Origin: Amycolatopsis solani | GTDB taxonomy: Bacteria; Actinomycetota; Actinomycetes; Mycobacteriales; Pseudonocardiaceae | Length of the DNA: 64,000 nucleotides | Assembly: GCF_033441515.1 (NCBI RefSeq) | Contig: NZ_JAWQJT010000001.1 | Coordinates: forward strand, 3,224,001 to 3,288,000 | Reading direction: 5' to 3' | Part shown: in pieces, positions 32,353-40,068 of the stretch | How the letters are laid out: the number at the start of each line of letters is the position of its first letter | How positions within the stretch are numbered: position 1 is the stretch's first letter | Notes under the pieces: generated by a model | The model's database searches: none | Told to the model about the DNA's origin: nothing | Seen by the model: only the letters and a program-made list of their open reading frames with translations | Position numbers and translations under genes: made by a program

Positions 32353-33435
32353 GTGGTGATCGTCCGCATCCGGGGCTACGCCCTGCCGCACGGCGAGTAC
32401 GCCGACCTCTACGCCGACGGCGATCGCTGGACCACCGATCCGGTGCCGGGCGCGACGCTCGCGGGTGAGGGCTGGCTGGTGCCGGGCTTGGTCGACGCGC
32501 ACACCCACCCGGGCGCGACCGAGCCGGGGCAGCCGATGGACGACGAGGTGCTGCGGGCGCAGCTGCACCAGCACGTCGACGCCGGGGTCACGCTGATCCG
32601 GTCGCCGGGGCTGCCGGGCGAGCCGCCGCCGTGGTTCGGCGAGGACCCCGACGTGCCGCGGGCCCGGCACGCCGGCCCGTGGCTCGCGCAGCACGGCCAG
32701 TTCTTCGACGGCTGGGGCCGCCGCGCGGACCACGCCGAGCTGCCCGCGCTGGCGGCCGCGCAGGCGGCGCGCACCGGGTGGGCGAAGATCGTCGCGGACT
32801 GGCGCGTCGGCGATTCCGCCGTCCCCGCCGATGTGCTGGCCGCCGTGGTGCGCGAGGTGCACGCGGCCGGCGGGCGGGTCGCGGTGCACAGCCAGCACCC
32901 CGAGGGCGGCGCGGCCGCGGTCGCCGCGGGCGTCGACTCCCTGGAACACGGCATGTGCCTCGACCCGGACCTGCTGGCGCGGATGGCCGCGCAGGGCACG
33001 GCGCTGACGCCGACGCTGTCGGCCATCAACGCCGGCCTGGCGCGGCGGGAACAGTCCCCGGACAGCCCGCAGCGGAGGTGGTACCTCGGCGGCGCGCGCG
33101 TCCACGCCTCGCTGACGGCGGCCGCGGCGGAAGCCGGGGTGCGGGTGCTGGCCGGCACGGATTCCCTGCCGCACGGCGGGATCCTCGCGGAGATCCGCGC
33201 GCTGGCGGCCGCGGGCGTCCGGCCGCACGACGCGCTGGCGGCGGCGTCGTGGCACGCCCGCGAGTACCTGGGGCTGCCCGGCCTGGAGCCCGGCGCCCCG
33301 GCCGACGCCGTGGTCTACGACCGCGATCCGCGGGCGGATCTCGGCCGGCTCGCCGCGCCGGTGGCGGTCGTGCTGCGGGGCCGGCTCGTGCGGCAGCGTC
33401 ACAATCGGCCCGCGGGACTCGTCAACGCTCCATGA
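32353..33435 (+). CDS. amidohydrolase-family metal-dependent hydrolase
   Basis: About 360 residues. LVPGLVDAHTHPGATEP supplies the HxH metal ligands. AKIVADWRVGD, AVHSQHPEGG, SLEHGMCLD and VLAGTDSLPHGG give the later ligands and catalytic Asp of subtype I amidohydrolases (imidazolonepropionase/prolidase-like). Substrate unknown. The start is taken as the GTG at 32353 (or 32356) because residues upstream look like shadow sequence. Its stop overlaps the ECF41 sigma gene by ATGA, so the two are translationally coupled, which suggests a shared role. Confidence 0.82.
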   Translation: MVIVRIRGYALPHGEYADLYADGDRWTTDPVPGATLAGEGWLVPGLVDAHTHPGATEPGQPMDDEVLRAQLHQHVDAGVTLIRSPGLPGEPPPWFGEDPDVPRARHAGPWLAQHGQFFDGWGRRADHAELPALAAAQAARTGWAKIVADWRVGDSAVPADVLAAVVREVHAAGGRVAVHSQHPEGGAAAVAAGVDSLEHGMCLDPDLLARMAAQGTALTPTLSAINAGLARREQSPDSPQRRWYLGGARVHASLTAAAAEAGVRVLAGTDSLPHGGILAEIRALAAAGVRPHDALAAASWHAREYLGLPGLEPGAPADAVVYDRDPRADLGRLAAPVAVVLRGRLVRQRHNRPAGLVNAP

Positions 33436-34289
33436 CGAGCGCGATCGTGCAGGAACGGCGGCAGCTGACCGGGCTGGCCCACCGGTTGCTGGGCTCGCTG
33501 AGCGACGCCGAAGACGTCGTCCAGGAGGCCTTCGGCCGGTGGTACGCGCTGTCCGCGCCGCAGCGTGAGGCGATCGAGTCACCCGGCGCGTGGCTGACGA
33601 CGGTCACCAGCCGCATCTGCCTCGACCACCTCGGCTCGGCGCGCGTCCGGCGGGAACGGTACGTCGGCGAGTGGCTCCCCGAGCCGGTGCCGGAAGACCC
33701 GCTCGCCGATCCCGCCGACCGCGTCGCGCTGGCCGAGTCGGTCACCATGGCGTTCCTCGTCGTGCTCGACGCGATGACCCCGGCCGAGCGGGTGGCGTTC
33801 GTCCTGCACGACGTGTTCGGCTACCCGTTCGCCGAGGTCGCGGCGGTCCTCGACCGCTCGGCGGCCGCGTGCCGCCAGCTGGCTTCCACGGCGCGGCGCC
33901 GCGTCCGCGCGGCTCGCGCGCCGGCACCGCCGCGGGTCGGGGTCGTCCGTGCCTTCAAGGTGGCTTGGGAGGCCAAGGACATCGACGGCCTGCTCGGCCT
34001 CCTCGACCCGGGCGCCACCCTGACGGCCGACGGCGGCGGCCTGGCCAGCGCGGTGCTGCGCCCGATCGAAGGCGGCGAGCGGGTCGCGCGCTACGCCGTG
34101 GGCCTCGCGACCCGCGCGGCCGGGATGACGCTCGCCGAACACCTGGTCAACGGCCGGCCCGGCCTGGTCGTCCGGCAGGACGGCATGCTCGCGGCCGTCA
34201 TCGCGTTCGACGTCGCCGGGGACGTGATCCGGCGCGTGTGGGCGGTGCGGAACCCGGAGAAGCTCCGCCGCTGGTCACTCGCTCGATAA
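33432..34289 (+). CDS. ECF41-group sigma factor with C-terminal SnoaL-like domain (SigJ-like)
   Basis: 285 residues. Region 2 is LTGLAHRLLGSLSDAEDVVQ and EAFGRWY. A linker carrying WLPEP (EWLPEPVPEDP) precedes region 4 (FGYPFAEVAAVLDRSAAACR). The C-terminal SnoaL/NTF2-like extension contains DGGGL. The WLPEP motif and the DGGG motif are the recognised hallmarks of ECF41, in which the extension replaces a separate anti-sigma factor. It is coupled to the amidohydrolase upstream and followed 9 nt later by a TetR gene. The ECF41 partner is usually an oxidoreductase or AhpD-like gene, so an amidohydrolase partner is unusual. Confidence 0.9.
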   Translation: MTSAIVQERRQLTGLAHRLLGSLSDAEDVVQEAFGRWYALSAPQREAIESPGAWLTTVTSRICLDHLGSARVRRERYVGEWLPEPVPEDPLADPADRVALAESVTMAFLVVLDAMTPAERVAFVLHDVFGYPFAEVAAVLDRSAAACRQLASTARRRVRAARAPAPPRVGVVRAFKVAWEAKDIDGLLGLLDPGATLTADGGGLASAVLRPIEGGERVARYAVGLATRAAGMTLAEHLVNGRPGLVVRQDGMLAAVIAFDVAGDVIRRVWAVRNPEKLRRWSLAR

Positions 34290-34298
34290 ACTGATCGG

Positions 34299-34931
34299 GT
34301 GACAGAGGCGAAGGAGCGGACCCGCGACCGGATCTCGCGCCGCCAGGTCGACAAGTTCGAGCAGCGCCGGGCGCAGCTCGCCGAGTCGGCGCTGCAGACG
34401 CTGGCCGAGCTCGGTTACGCGCGCACGAGCCTGCGGGAGATCGCGCAGAACTCGGATTTCTCGCACGGCGTGCTGCACTACTACTTCACCGACAAGGTCG
34501 ACCTGCTGACCCACTGCGTCCGGCAGTTCGAGGAAGCGTGCGTCACCCGCTACGACGAGATCGTGGCCCGCGCGCACACGGCGTCAGAGCTGCAACGCGA
34601 CTTCGCGACGGCGATGGCGGCGACGCTGCGCGCGGACGCGAAACTGCACCGGCTCTGGTACGACCTGCGCAACCAGAGCCTGTTCGAGGCGTCGTTCCGC
34701 CCCGACGTGCTGGAGATCGACCGCCGCCGCGAAGCGATGATCTGGCACGTGGTGTCGCGGTACGCGGACCTGGTCCCGGCCCCGGTGACCGTGCCGCCGA
34801 GGGTGGCGTACGCCCTGCTGGACGGGCTGTTCCAGCAGGCGCTGCTGCAGTACTTGTCGGGGGCGGAGGAGGCCGCGGCGGACCTCGAACGGGAAGTCCC
34901 GACCGTCCTGGCGCGCGTGGTGGCGGGCTAG
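34299..34931 (+). CDS. TetR-family transcriptional regulator
   Basis: 210 residues. The helix-turn-helix is ALQTLAELGYARTSLREIAQ followed by NSDFSHGVLHYYFTDKVDLL. The C-terminal ligand domain has RLWYDLRNQSLFEASFRPDV, a BetI-like pattern. The GTG start lies 9 nt after the ECF41 stop, so it is probably in the same operon as the amidohydrolase and sigma factor. Its ligand is unknown. The last codons and stop lie in the first copy of a 19-bp direct repeat. Confidence 0.9.
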   Translation: MTEAKERTRDRISRRQVDKFEQRRAQLAESALQTLAELGYARTSLREIAQNSDFSHGVLHYYFTDKVDLLTHCVRQFEEACVTRYDEIVARAHTASELQRDFATAMAATLRADAKLHRLWYDLRNQSLFEASFRPDVLEIDRRREAMIWHVVSRYADLVPAPVTVPPRVAYALLDGLFQQALLQYLSGAEEAAADLEREVPTVLARVVAG

Positions 34932-35103
34932 GCGCCTTCGGCGTCGCCCGGGACTTTCACCCGGCCCACCGGATCCCCGCCGTGACGTCAGTCGGCGCGA
35001 AGGTCGCGAATGAGTCATTCGCGGCCTTGGTGGTCCCGAATGAGTCATTCGCGACCAGGTCCGCGTGGTGCGGACGGCAGGCGAGCTAGGCGCCTTCGGC
35101 GTC
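34928..35103. repeat. 19-bp direct repeat flanking a palindromic element
   Basis: GCTAGGCGCCTTCGGCGTC occurs at 34928-34946 (TetR stop) and identically at 35085-35103 (end of the small minus-strand ORF), 157 bp apart. The palindrome at 35003-35055 lies between the copies. Confidence 0.8.
35003..35055. repeat. GTCGCGAATGAGTCATTCGCG palindrome pair
   Basis: 53-bp inverted repeat of the GAATGA-G-TCATTC family. Each half is itself a short palindrome, as in GCGAATGAGTCATTCGC. It lies between the TetR gene and the small minus-strand ORF. Confidence 0.88.
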
Positions 35104-35253
35104 CCGCGGTCCGCCCGGTGCGGGCACCACGAAGGCGATCACCCCGGCCAGCACCCCGATGAGCACGGACAGGTGCGCGGCGGCCGGCACGGCGCTGAGC
35201 AGGAACAGCCGCAACGACCCCGAGATCAGCAGGCGCCACATCTTCGGGCTCAT
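35086..35253 (-). CDS. possible small membrane protein, 55 residues
   Basis: Starting at the ATG at 35253 the product has two hydrophobic stretches (LLISGSLRLFLLSAVPAAA and LSVLIGVLAGVIAFVVPA) and a short polar tail, as in a two-helix membrane peptide. It lies 52 nt downstream of the SEFIR-NPCBM gene on the same strand and could be its last cistron. There is no clear ribosome site and no recognised family, and its end lies in a 19-bp direct repeat. It may be spurious. Confidence 0.35.
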   Translation of the reverse strand: MSPKMWRLLISGSLRLFLLSAVPAAAHLSVLIGVLAGVIAFVVPAPGGPRDAEGA

Positions 35254-35305
35254 GATCAACAAGTACCCGCTGCCCGCGGCCGCCAACCCGGCGTCACCGT
35301 CACGA

Positions 35306-36307
35306 TCAGGTGTAGAGCACCGGGTCGCCCCAGCCGAGTTCGGGGAGGCCGTTGGACAGGCCGCCCGCCATGCGCGCGCCCGCGAGCATCGGGTGGACCG
35401 TCGTGTCGGTTCGGTAGGCCACGAGCCGCAGGCGGAGCACTTCGGACACGTCGACGCTCAGGTGCGCCGGGGATCCGAGCTTCACCGTCGCGCCGGGGTG
35501 GGCGACGCCGTCGAGGAAGACCTCGAAGTAGCCGGTCTGCTGGGCGTCGCTCGCGTCGTCGAGGACGCCGACCGTCGTTTCGAACCGCCGGTACTTCCGG
35601 CCCAGCGTGTATTCGACGACGCCGCGGGGTTCGCTGCAGAACATCGAGCAGCGGTAGGCGATGCCGTTGCCGTAGTGCGTGCCGTCGATGCCGACCGCGC
35701 CGAGCCGGACGTCCGGTCCCTTCGAGACCGGCTTCAATTCGGTGGTGAGCAACAGTTTCCGGCGCCGCGCGGGCGGGACGAAATCGGGGAAGGCGAACTC
35801 CCCGGGCTCGTCGTCCGGCCTGGGGTTTTCGGCCTGTCCGGCGATCGCCCGCACCAAGCTCCGGACGCCGGGATCGTCCAGCTGGAACTGCCGGATCTTG
35901 TAGTGCGACGCCGAATACGGGGTGAGGAAACCGGGGATCTCCTCGATCGCCCGCCCCGGCAGCACGACCGGCAGGATCCGCGCGGTGTACCCGTCGATGT
36001 CGCTGGTGAGCTGGTTGCGGAGGATCGCGCCCTCGAACTGGGAACCCCAGCCGACCTGGGGCGCCTCGTCGCCGTCGAGCCGGCGGCGGTACACCGGGGA
36101 CGCGATCGCCAGGGTGAAGTCGGCCTGCTGCAGCTGGCGCGCCGCCCACTTCGCCCAGTCGATGCGGTACCCGTCGGCCCACTGGTCCAGGTGCACCTCG
36201 AGGCCGACGTGCCGGTGCAGGAACTCGGCGAACCGGCGCACGAGTGTCTTGTGGTTCTCGTCGTCGTGCGAGTACGACACGAAAACCCGGGGGCGGCGCG
36301 TCACCAT
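35306..36307 (-). CDS. SEFIR (TIR-like) domain protein with C-terminal NPCBM-like domain
   Basis: 333 residues. The N-terminus RPRVFVSYSHDDENHKTLVR, with HVGLEVHLDQWADGYRIDW and LAIASPVYRRR, is a SEFIR domain (residues about 6-140), related to TIR. The C-terminal third (GTHYGNGIAYRCSMFCSEP, VEYTLGRKYRRFETTVGVLD, YFEVFLDGV, then VDVSEVLRLRLVAYR) matches NPCBM/NEW2-type jelly rolls. No signal peptide or membrane helix is seen, so it is cytoplasmic. The ATG at 36307 has CGGAGAAC upstream. It lies 53 nt downstream of the XRE-NB-ARC-TPR gene, probably in one operon. The longer frame to 38578 is antiparallel shadow of that gene in another frame. Confidence 0.85.
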   Translation of the reverse strand: MVTRRPRVFVSYSHDDENHKTLVRRFAEFLHRHVGLEVHLDQWADGYRIDWAKWAARQLQQADFTLAIASPVYRRRLDGDEAPQVGWGSQFEGAILRNQLTSDIDGYTARILPVVLPGRAIEEIPGFLTPYSASHYKIRQFQLDDPGVRSLVRAIAGQAENPRPDDEPGEFAFPDFVPPARRRKLLLTTELKPVSKGPDVRLGAVGIDGTHYGNGIAYRCSMFCSEPRGVVEYTLGRKYRRFETTVGVLDDASDAQQTGYFEVFLDGVAHPGATVKLGSPAHLSVDVSEVLRLRLVAYRTDTTVHPMLAGARMAGGLSNGLPELGWGDPVLYT

Positions 36308-36360
36308 CGTTCTCCGTCCGCTCGGGGGCGCCACCAGAGTCGGTGTCCCGTCAGGTCCCG

Positions 36361-38523
36361 TTACGCCCGCCGCGCTCGGGCTTCGCCGACGACGACCGGG
36401 TCGAGGTCCGGGTGGATCTCGTCCGCCTGGGCCCAGAAGCCGGCCGCCTCCTCGCGCACGCCGCGGGCCGCCGCCACGTTGCCCAGCCCCGTGTACGCGC
36501 GCGCGGCTTCGTGGCTGCTGTCGCAGGCTTCCGCCCGCGCGGCCGCTTCGCGGTAGGCCGCCGCCGCGAGGTCGTGCTCGCCGGTGTGGAAGCGGGCCCA
36601 GCCCAGGCAGTTCAGCGCCATCGCGGCGTCGAGGCCGAGGTCCAGGTCGTCGAACACGGCCAGCGTGCCGGTGGCGAGCTCCGCGGCTTCGGCCGCGTCG
36701 CCGAGCCCGACGAGCACCAGCGCGATGCCGCGGTTCGTGATGGCGGTGTTGCGGTCGTTGCCCGTCTGTTCGTAGAACTCCAGCGCCGTCCGGAAACTCC
36801 GCAGGGCGGCGGTGTGCTCCCCGCGGTAGTGGTCGGCCCACGCCTGGTGCGCGAGCGCGGTCGCCTCGCCGTGGCGGTCGCCGATCGCGCGGTACTCGCG
36901 CAGGGCGTCGCCGTAGCACTCGGACGCCCCGTCGAGGTCGCCGCGGTCGACCAGCGCGACGCCGAGGTTGGCCGTCGTGATCGCCAGCGCCCACCGGTCG
37001 CCCGCCGCTTCGGCCGCCGCGCGGGCCCAGCGGTGCGTCGCGATCCACGGGTCCCACAGCTTCGCCAGGAAGAAGTAGCTCCGGAGGAAGAACGCGAGCT
37101 GCCAGCACCGGTCGTGTTCGCCCAGCTCGCCGGCCCGGCGGCAGAGCGCCACCAGGTTCGGCCACTCGGCGCGGAACCACGCGACGCCGTCGAGCGGCGC
37201 CGGCTCGGGGAGCCCGGCGGGGTAGCCGAGCTCCGGGCGGTAGCGCTGCGGGGCGAGTTCCCGGTCGGCCCGCTCGGCCTCCCGGACGGCGAACGCGGCG
37301 AGCCTGCCGAACGCCTGCTCCCCGTCGGCCGGCGGGCTGCCGGCGGCGAACGCGCGCAGCAGGTCGTGGAAGCCGTAGCGGTCGGTCGCGGGCTGGGTGA
37401 TCAGGTACGCGTCGTGCAGCCGGTCGAGCAGCCGGTCGGTCTCCCGCGGCGGGAGCCCGGCCAGCGCGCTCGCCGCGAGCACGTCGAGGTCGCTGCCCGG
37501 GTGCAGGGCCAGCAGCCCGAACAGCCGGGCCTCCGCGGCGCCGAGCTGCCGGGCCGACAGCCGGAACGCCGCCGACAGGCTGCGTTCGCCGTCGTCGAGC
37601 TCGCTGAGCCTGCCCGTTTCGCCGGCCAGCCGCCGGTCGAGCTCGGCCAGGTCCCACGCCGGGTGCGCGCGCAGCCGGGCCGCGGCGATCCGGATGGCCA
37701 GCGGCAGCCGGCCGCACCGGTCCGCGACGCGGGCCGCGTCCGCCTCGCCGGCCCCGGTCAGCGCGGAGACCAGTTCCGCCGCGGCGCCGGCGGGCAGCAC
37801 GTCGAGCGAGACGTGCCGCGCGTCGTCGAGCGCGCTCAGCCGCGAGCGGGCGGTCACGAGCACGCGGCACTTCGGTTCGGCGGGCAGCAGCGGGCGGACC
37901 TGCGCGGCGCTGCCCGCGTTGTCGAGCACGAGCAGCAGGCTGCGGCCGCGCAGCCGCGAGCGGTACAGCGCGGCGCGGTCGTCGGGGTCGGCCGGGATCC
38001 GCTCCGCGGGCACGCCCAGCACGCGCAGCAGGCGGTCGTGCACCGCGGCAGCCGGCACCGGGGCGTCGGCGTGGCCGTGGAGGTCGACGAACAGGCACCC
38101 GTCGGCGAACGCCGCTTCGAGCCGGTGGGCGCAGCGGACCGCGAGCGCCGTCTTGCCGACGCCGCCCATCCCGGACACGACGCAGACGCCGGCCTCGGTC
38201 TCGAGCGCGTCGCGGACCGCGCGCAGTTCGGCCGCCCGGCCGGTGAAGTCCGCGGTCGCCGGCGGCAGCCCCGACGGGCGGACGTCGGGCCGGGTGCGCC
38301 GTCGCGCCGGTTCGCGGGGGAGCAGCGCGGTGAGCACGCCGGGCGCGCCGAGTTCGGCCTCGCACAGGGTGGCCAGCGCCGCGTTGGGCGTGGTGAGCCC
38401 GGTTTCGACCTTGCTCAGGTAGCCCTTGCTGTAGTGGACGCGGTCCGCCAGTTCCGTGAGGGAGAGGCCGGCGGCCCGGCGAAGGCGGCGCAGCTCCGCG
38501 CCGAACGTCGCTCGTTCGCTCAT
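36361..38523 (-). CDS. XRE-NB-ARC-TPR regulator (STAND NTPase)
   Basis: 720 residues from the ATG at 38523. An XRE helix-turn-helix (GLSLTELADRVHYSKGYLSK) fills residues about 5-60. The NB-ARC NTPase has Walker A SGMGGVGKTALA, Walker B RSLLLVLDNAG and the sensor motif RVLVTARSRL. Then come a winged-helix-like part and C-terminal TPRs (ALDRGDLDG-type repeats, ITNRGIALVLVGLGDAAEAA). The layout is common for signal-dependent regulators in actinomycetes. It precedes the SEFIR-NPCBM gene, while two tiny ORFs lie just upstream on the same strand. It may switch transcription or act as an inflammasome-like scaffold; this is inference. Confidence 0.9.
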   Translation of the reverse strand: MSERATFGAELRRLRRAAGLSLTELADRVHYSKGYLSKVETGLTTPNAALATLCEAELGAPGVLTALLPREPARRRTRPDVRPSGLPPATADFTGRAAELRAVRDALETEAGVCVVSGMGGVGKTALAVRCAHRLEAAFADGCLFVDLHGHADAPVPAAAVHDRLLRVLGVPAERIPADPDDRAALYRSRLRGRSLLLVLDNAGSAAQVRPLLPAEPKCRVLVTARSRLSALDDARHVSLDVLPAGAAAELVSALTGAGEADAARVADRCGRLPLAIRIAAARLRAHPAWDLAELDRRLAGETGRLSELDDGERSLSAAFRLSARQLGAAEARLFGLLALHPGSDLDVLAASALAGLPPRETDRLLDRLHDAYLITQPATDRYGFHDLLRAFAAGSPPADGEQAFGRLAAFAVREAERADRELAPQRYRPELGYPAGLPEPAPLDGVAWFRAEWPNLVALCRRAGELGEHDRCWQLAFFLRSYFFLAKLWDPWIATHRWARAAAEAAGDRWALAITTANLGVALVDRGDLDGASECYGDALREYRAIGDRHGEATALAHQAWADHYRGEHTAALRSFRTALEFYEQTGNDRNTAITNRGIALVLVGLGDAAEAAELATGTLAVFDDLDLGLDAAMALNCLGWARFHTGEHDLAAAAYREAAARAEACDSSHEAARAYTGLGNVAAARGVREEAAGFWAQADEIHPDLDPVVVGEARARRA

Positions 38524-38641
38524 CAGCACCCACCCTCGTCGAAGGACAAGTATGGCCGTGGAGACGGTGCCGGGACACCGTGCGGGAAGGCCGGCCGGGA
38601 CGGCGGCCCCGGCCGGCTCGTGGTCGTTCCGCATGCCGGCC

Positions 38642-38698
38642 TCAGCCGAACACGACGGTCAGCAGGGCCAGGACGAGCCCGATGGCGTGGGTCTGCAT
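38642..38698 (-). CDS. tiny ORF, 18-residue hydrophobic peptide
   Basis: MQTHAIGLVLALLTVVFG, then TGA. It is preceded by GGAGAGGAGG, a strong ribosome site about 10 nt from the ATG. It lies 118 nt upstream of the XRE-NB-ARC-TPR gene on the same strand. A short hydrophobic peptide next to an HTH-TPR regulator recalls quorum-sensing cassettes, but no secretion or processing signals can be seen. Function unknown. Confidence 0.4.
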   Translation of the reverse strand: MQTHAIGLVLALLTVVFG

Positions 38699-38700
38699 CG

Positions 38701-38772
38701 CTACCGCACCTCCTCTCCGTGCGTGGCGACCACCGGGGTGAGCTGCGGTGAAAACGAACAGCGGGATGTCAT
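38701..38772 (-). CDS. tiny ORF, 23-residue peptide
   Basis: The ATG at 38772 has AAGGAG 5 nt upstream. The peptide begins MTSRCSFSPQLTPVV and ends GEEVR before TAG. Its last codons contain the ribosome site of the next tiny ORF (38698), so the two are arranged as a translationally linked pair. One Cys. No recognised family. Confidence 0.4.
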   Translation of the reverse strand: MTSRCSFSPQLTPVVATHGEEVR

Positions 38773-39039
38773 TTCGACTCCTTCGACTGGGCGCGCCCGG
38801 GCACCACTCGGGCACCCGGGAACACCCGGTGGTCTTGTGGTTTATCGCCGCGGAATCGATGCGGCACTTGAAGAATGCGGCGACCGGGAACGGTTCGACA
38901 AGGAGTTTCCTGTTTCCGCTAACGAGGGGAAAGGAAACCCCGGGATAACGATCCGTTCGTCCCGCCATGATCGACTGGACACCGGCCGCGGGGGTGACGA
39001 TTATTGATCCCCGTGCGTGGAGCGGGCAGGGGAGGAACG
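38773..39039. other. intergenic region between divergent regulator and unknown gene
   Basis: A 267-bp stretch with lower GC than its surroundings, probably the promoter region for the minus-strand tiny ORFs and regulator and for the plus-strand gene at 39040. I see no clear operator or -35/-10 pair. Confidence 0.4.
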
Positions 39040-40008
39040 GTGGACCTCAGTGCGGCGGACGTGGTCGGTGAGCTGAAGATTCTCCGCAAGGGGAGGGCAA
39101 TTTTCACCACACCGCTCGGCGACCGGGTCGGCCCGGCGTTGCGCCGCACATGTGGCATTTTGGAAGATGACGACACCGTGGAGATCCGGCGTAAACTCAC
39201 GACCCTATTGCGCCCGCTCGTCGAGACGCTGCCGGAGGACCTGAAGATCGCGCTGCTGGCGGCGTTCGCGCTGGACGACGCGTCGCGAAAGCCGTTCTAC
39301 CAGGAGCGGGTCCGCTGGGCCGCGATCACGCTGGACCGCGACGACCGCACGGTCCGGCGGCGCATCGACGACGGCATCGAGCAGATCGCGGCAATGGCGG
39401 TGGCGTCGGCCCGGCCGCACTCGCCGTCGCCCTACCCGAGCCGCAGTTGGCACACCGAAGAACTGCGCGTCTCGCTCGCGCTCGACCAGCCGGTGGCGGA
39501 GGTGTTCGAAATCCGCCGGGTGGTCGCGGACGCCGACGAAATCAGCGAACTCGATCTCGCGCTGACGCTCACCACGACCGCCAATTCCGGGGAATCGGTG
39601 AGTGCCGCGGATCTCGAGGTCGACGTGTTCCACGGCGGTGTGCTCACCAAGCGCGAGATGGAGTCGAGCGACCGCGTCGGCCTCGCGTTGCGATTGCCGG
39701 CGCCGTTGCAGCGGGGAGAGCGGCACGAGATCGCACTGCGGGTACGGGCGCGCTTGCGGGAACCGCATTACGTGTGCGTGCCGCGGCATCCGTGCGAGTT
39801 GTTCGACCTGCACGTCCGCTTCCGGGATCGGGTGCCGGAGCGGATCGTGCTGCTGGAGAAGGCGTTCCAGAACGACACGCGCGACCGCTTCCCGCGGGGC
39901 ACGGCCCTGACCGCCGACGACGCCGGCGAGGTCCACGTCCAGTTCCGCCACCTGGCCCCGGGCTTCGCCTACGGCATCCGCTGGCAGCCCGACGCCGAGA
40001 CGCCGTGA
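39040..40008 (+). CDS. unknown protein, helical N-terminal and beta-rich C-terminal domain
   Basis: 322 residues from the GTG at 39040 (GGGAGGAACG upstream). The N-terminal 130 residues are helical and resemble a regulator or adaptor: VVGELKILRKGRAIFTTPLG, LLRPLVETLPEDLKIALLAA, FALDD, then DDRTVRRRIDDGIEQIA. The C-terminal 180 residues look like a beta-sandwich (LDLALTLTTTANSGESVSAA, HEIALRVRARLREPHYVCVP). No signal peptide or membrane helix. I do not recognise the family. Convergent to the kinase gene and divergent from the XRE-NB-ARC gene, it lies between the two modules and may belong with them. Its TGA lies within the palindrome at 40005. Confidence 0.7.
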   Translation: MDLSAADVVGELKILRKGRAIFTTPLGDRVGPALRRTCGILEDDDTVEIRRKLTTLLRPLVETLPEDLKIALLAAFALDDASRKPFYQERVRWAAITLDRDDRTVRRRIDDGIEQIAAMAVASARPHSPSPYPSRSWHTEELRVSLALDQPVAEVFEIRRVVADADEISELDLALTLTTTANSGESVSAADLEVDVFHGGVLTKREMESSDRVGLALRLPAPLQRGERHEIALRVRARLREPHYVCVPRHPCELFDLHVRFRDRVPERIVLLEKAFQNDTRDRFPRGTALTADDAGEVHVQFRHLAPGFAYGIRWQPDAETP

Positions 40009-40051
40009 ATGACTCATTCATGTCGTCCGACGACATGAATGAGTCATTCAC
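40005..40051. repeat. 47-bp perfect palindrome, GAATGACTCATTC family
   Basis: Perfect 23-bp arms beginning GTGAATGACTCATTCATG around one base. It contains the stop of the unknown gene and lies 17 nt before the end of the convergent kinase gene. Confidence 0.92.
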
Positions 40052-40068
40052 GGCACGGGGAACGCGGG

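Noticed and set aside
35306..38578. A 1,090-residue frame covering the SEFIR gene and the opposite frame of the XRE-NB-ARC gene, as if one giant fused protein
   Set aside because: Upstream of 36307 the translation is arginine/proline-rich shadow of the regulator in another frame. The regulator's NB-ARC motifs are clear in their own frame, and a ribosome site precedes 36307.
4213..40051. The TGACTCA core of the palindromes as an AP-1/GCN4-like regulatory site
   Set aside because: That factor is eukaryotic, and the elements lie at gene ends, not promoters.
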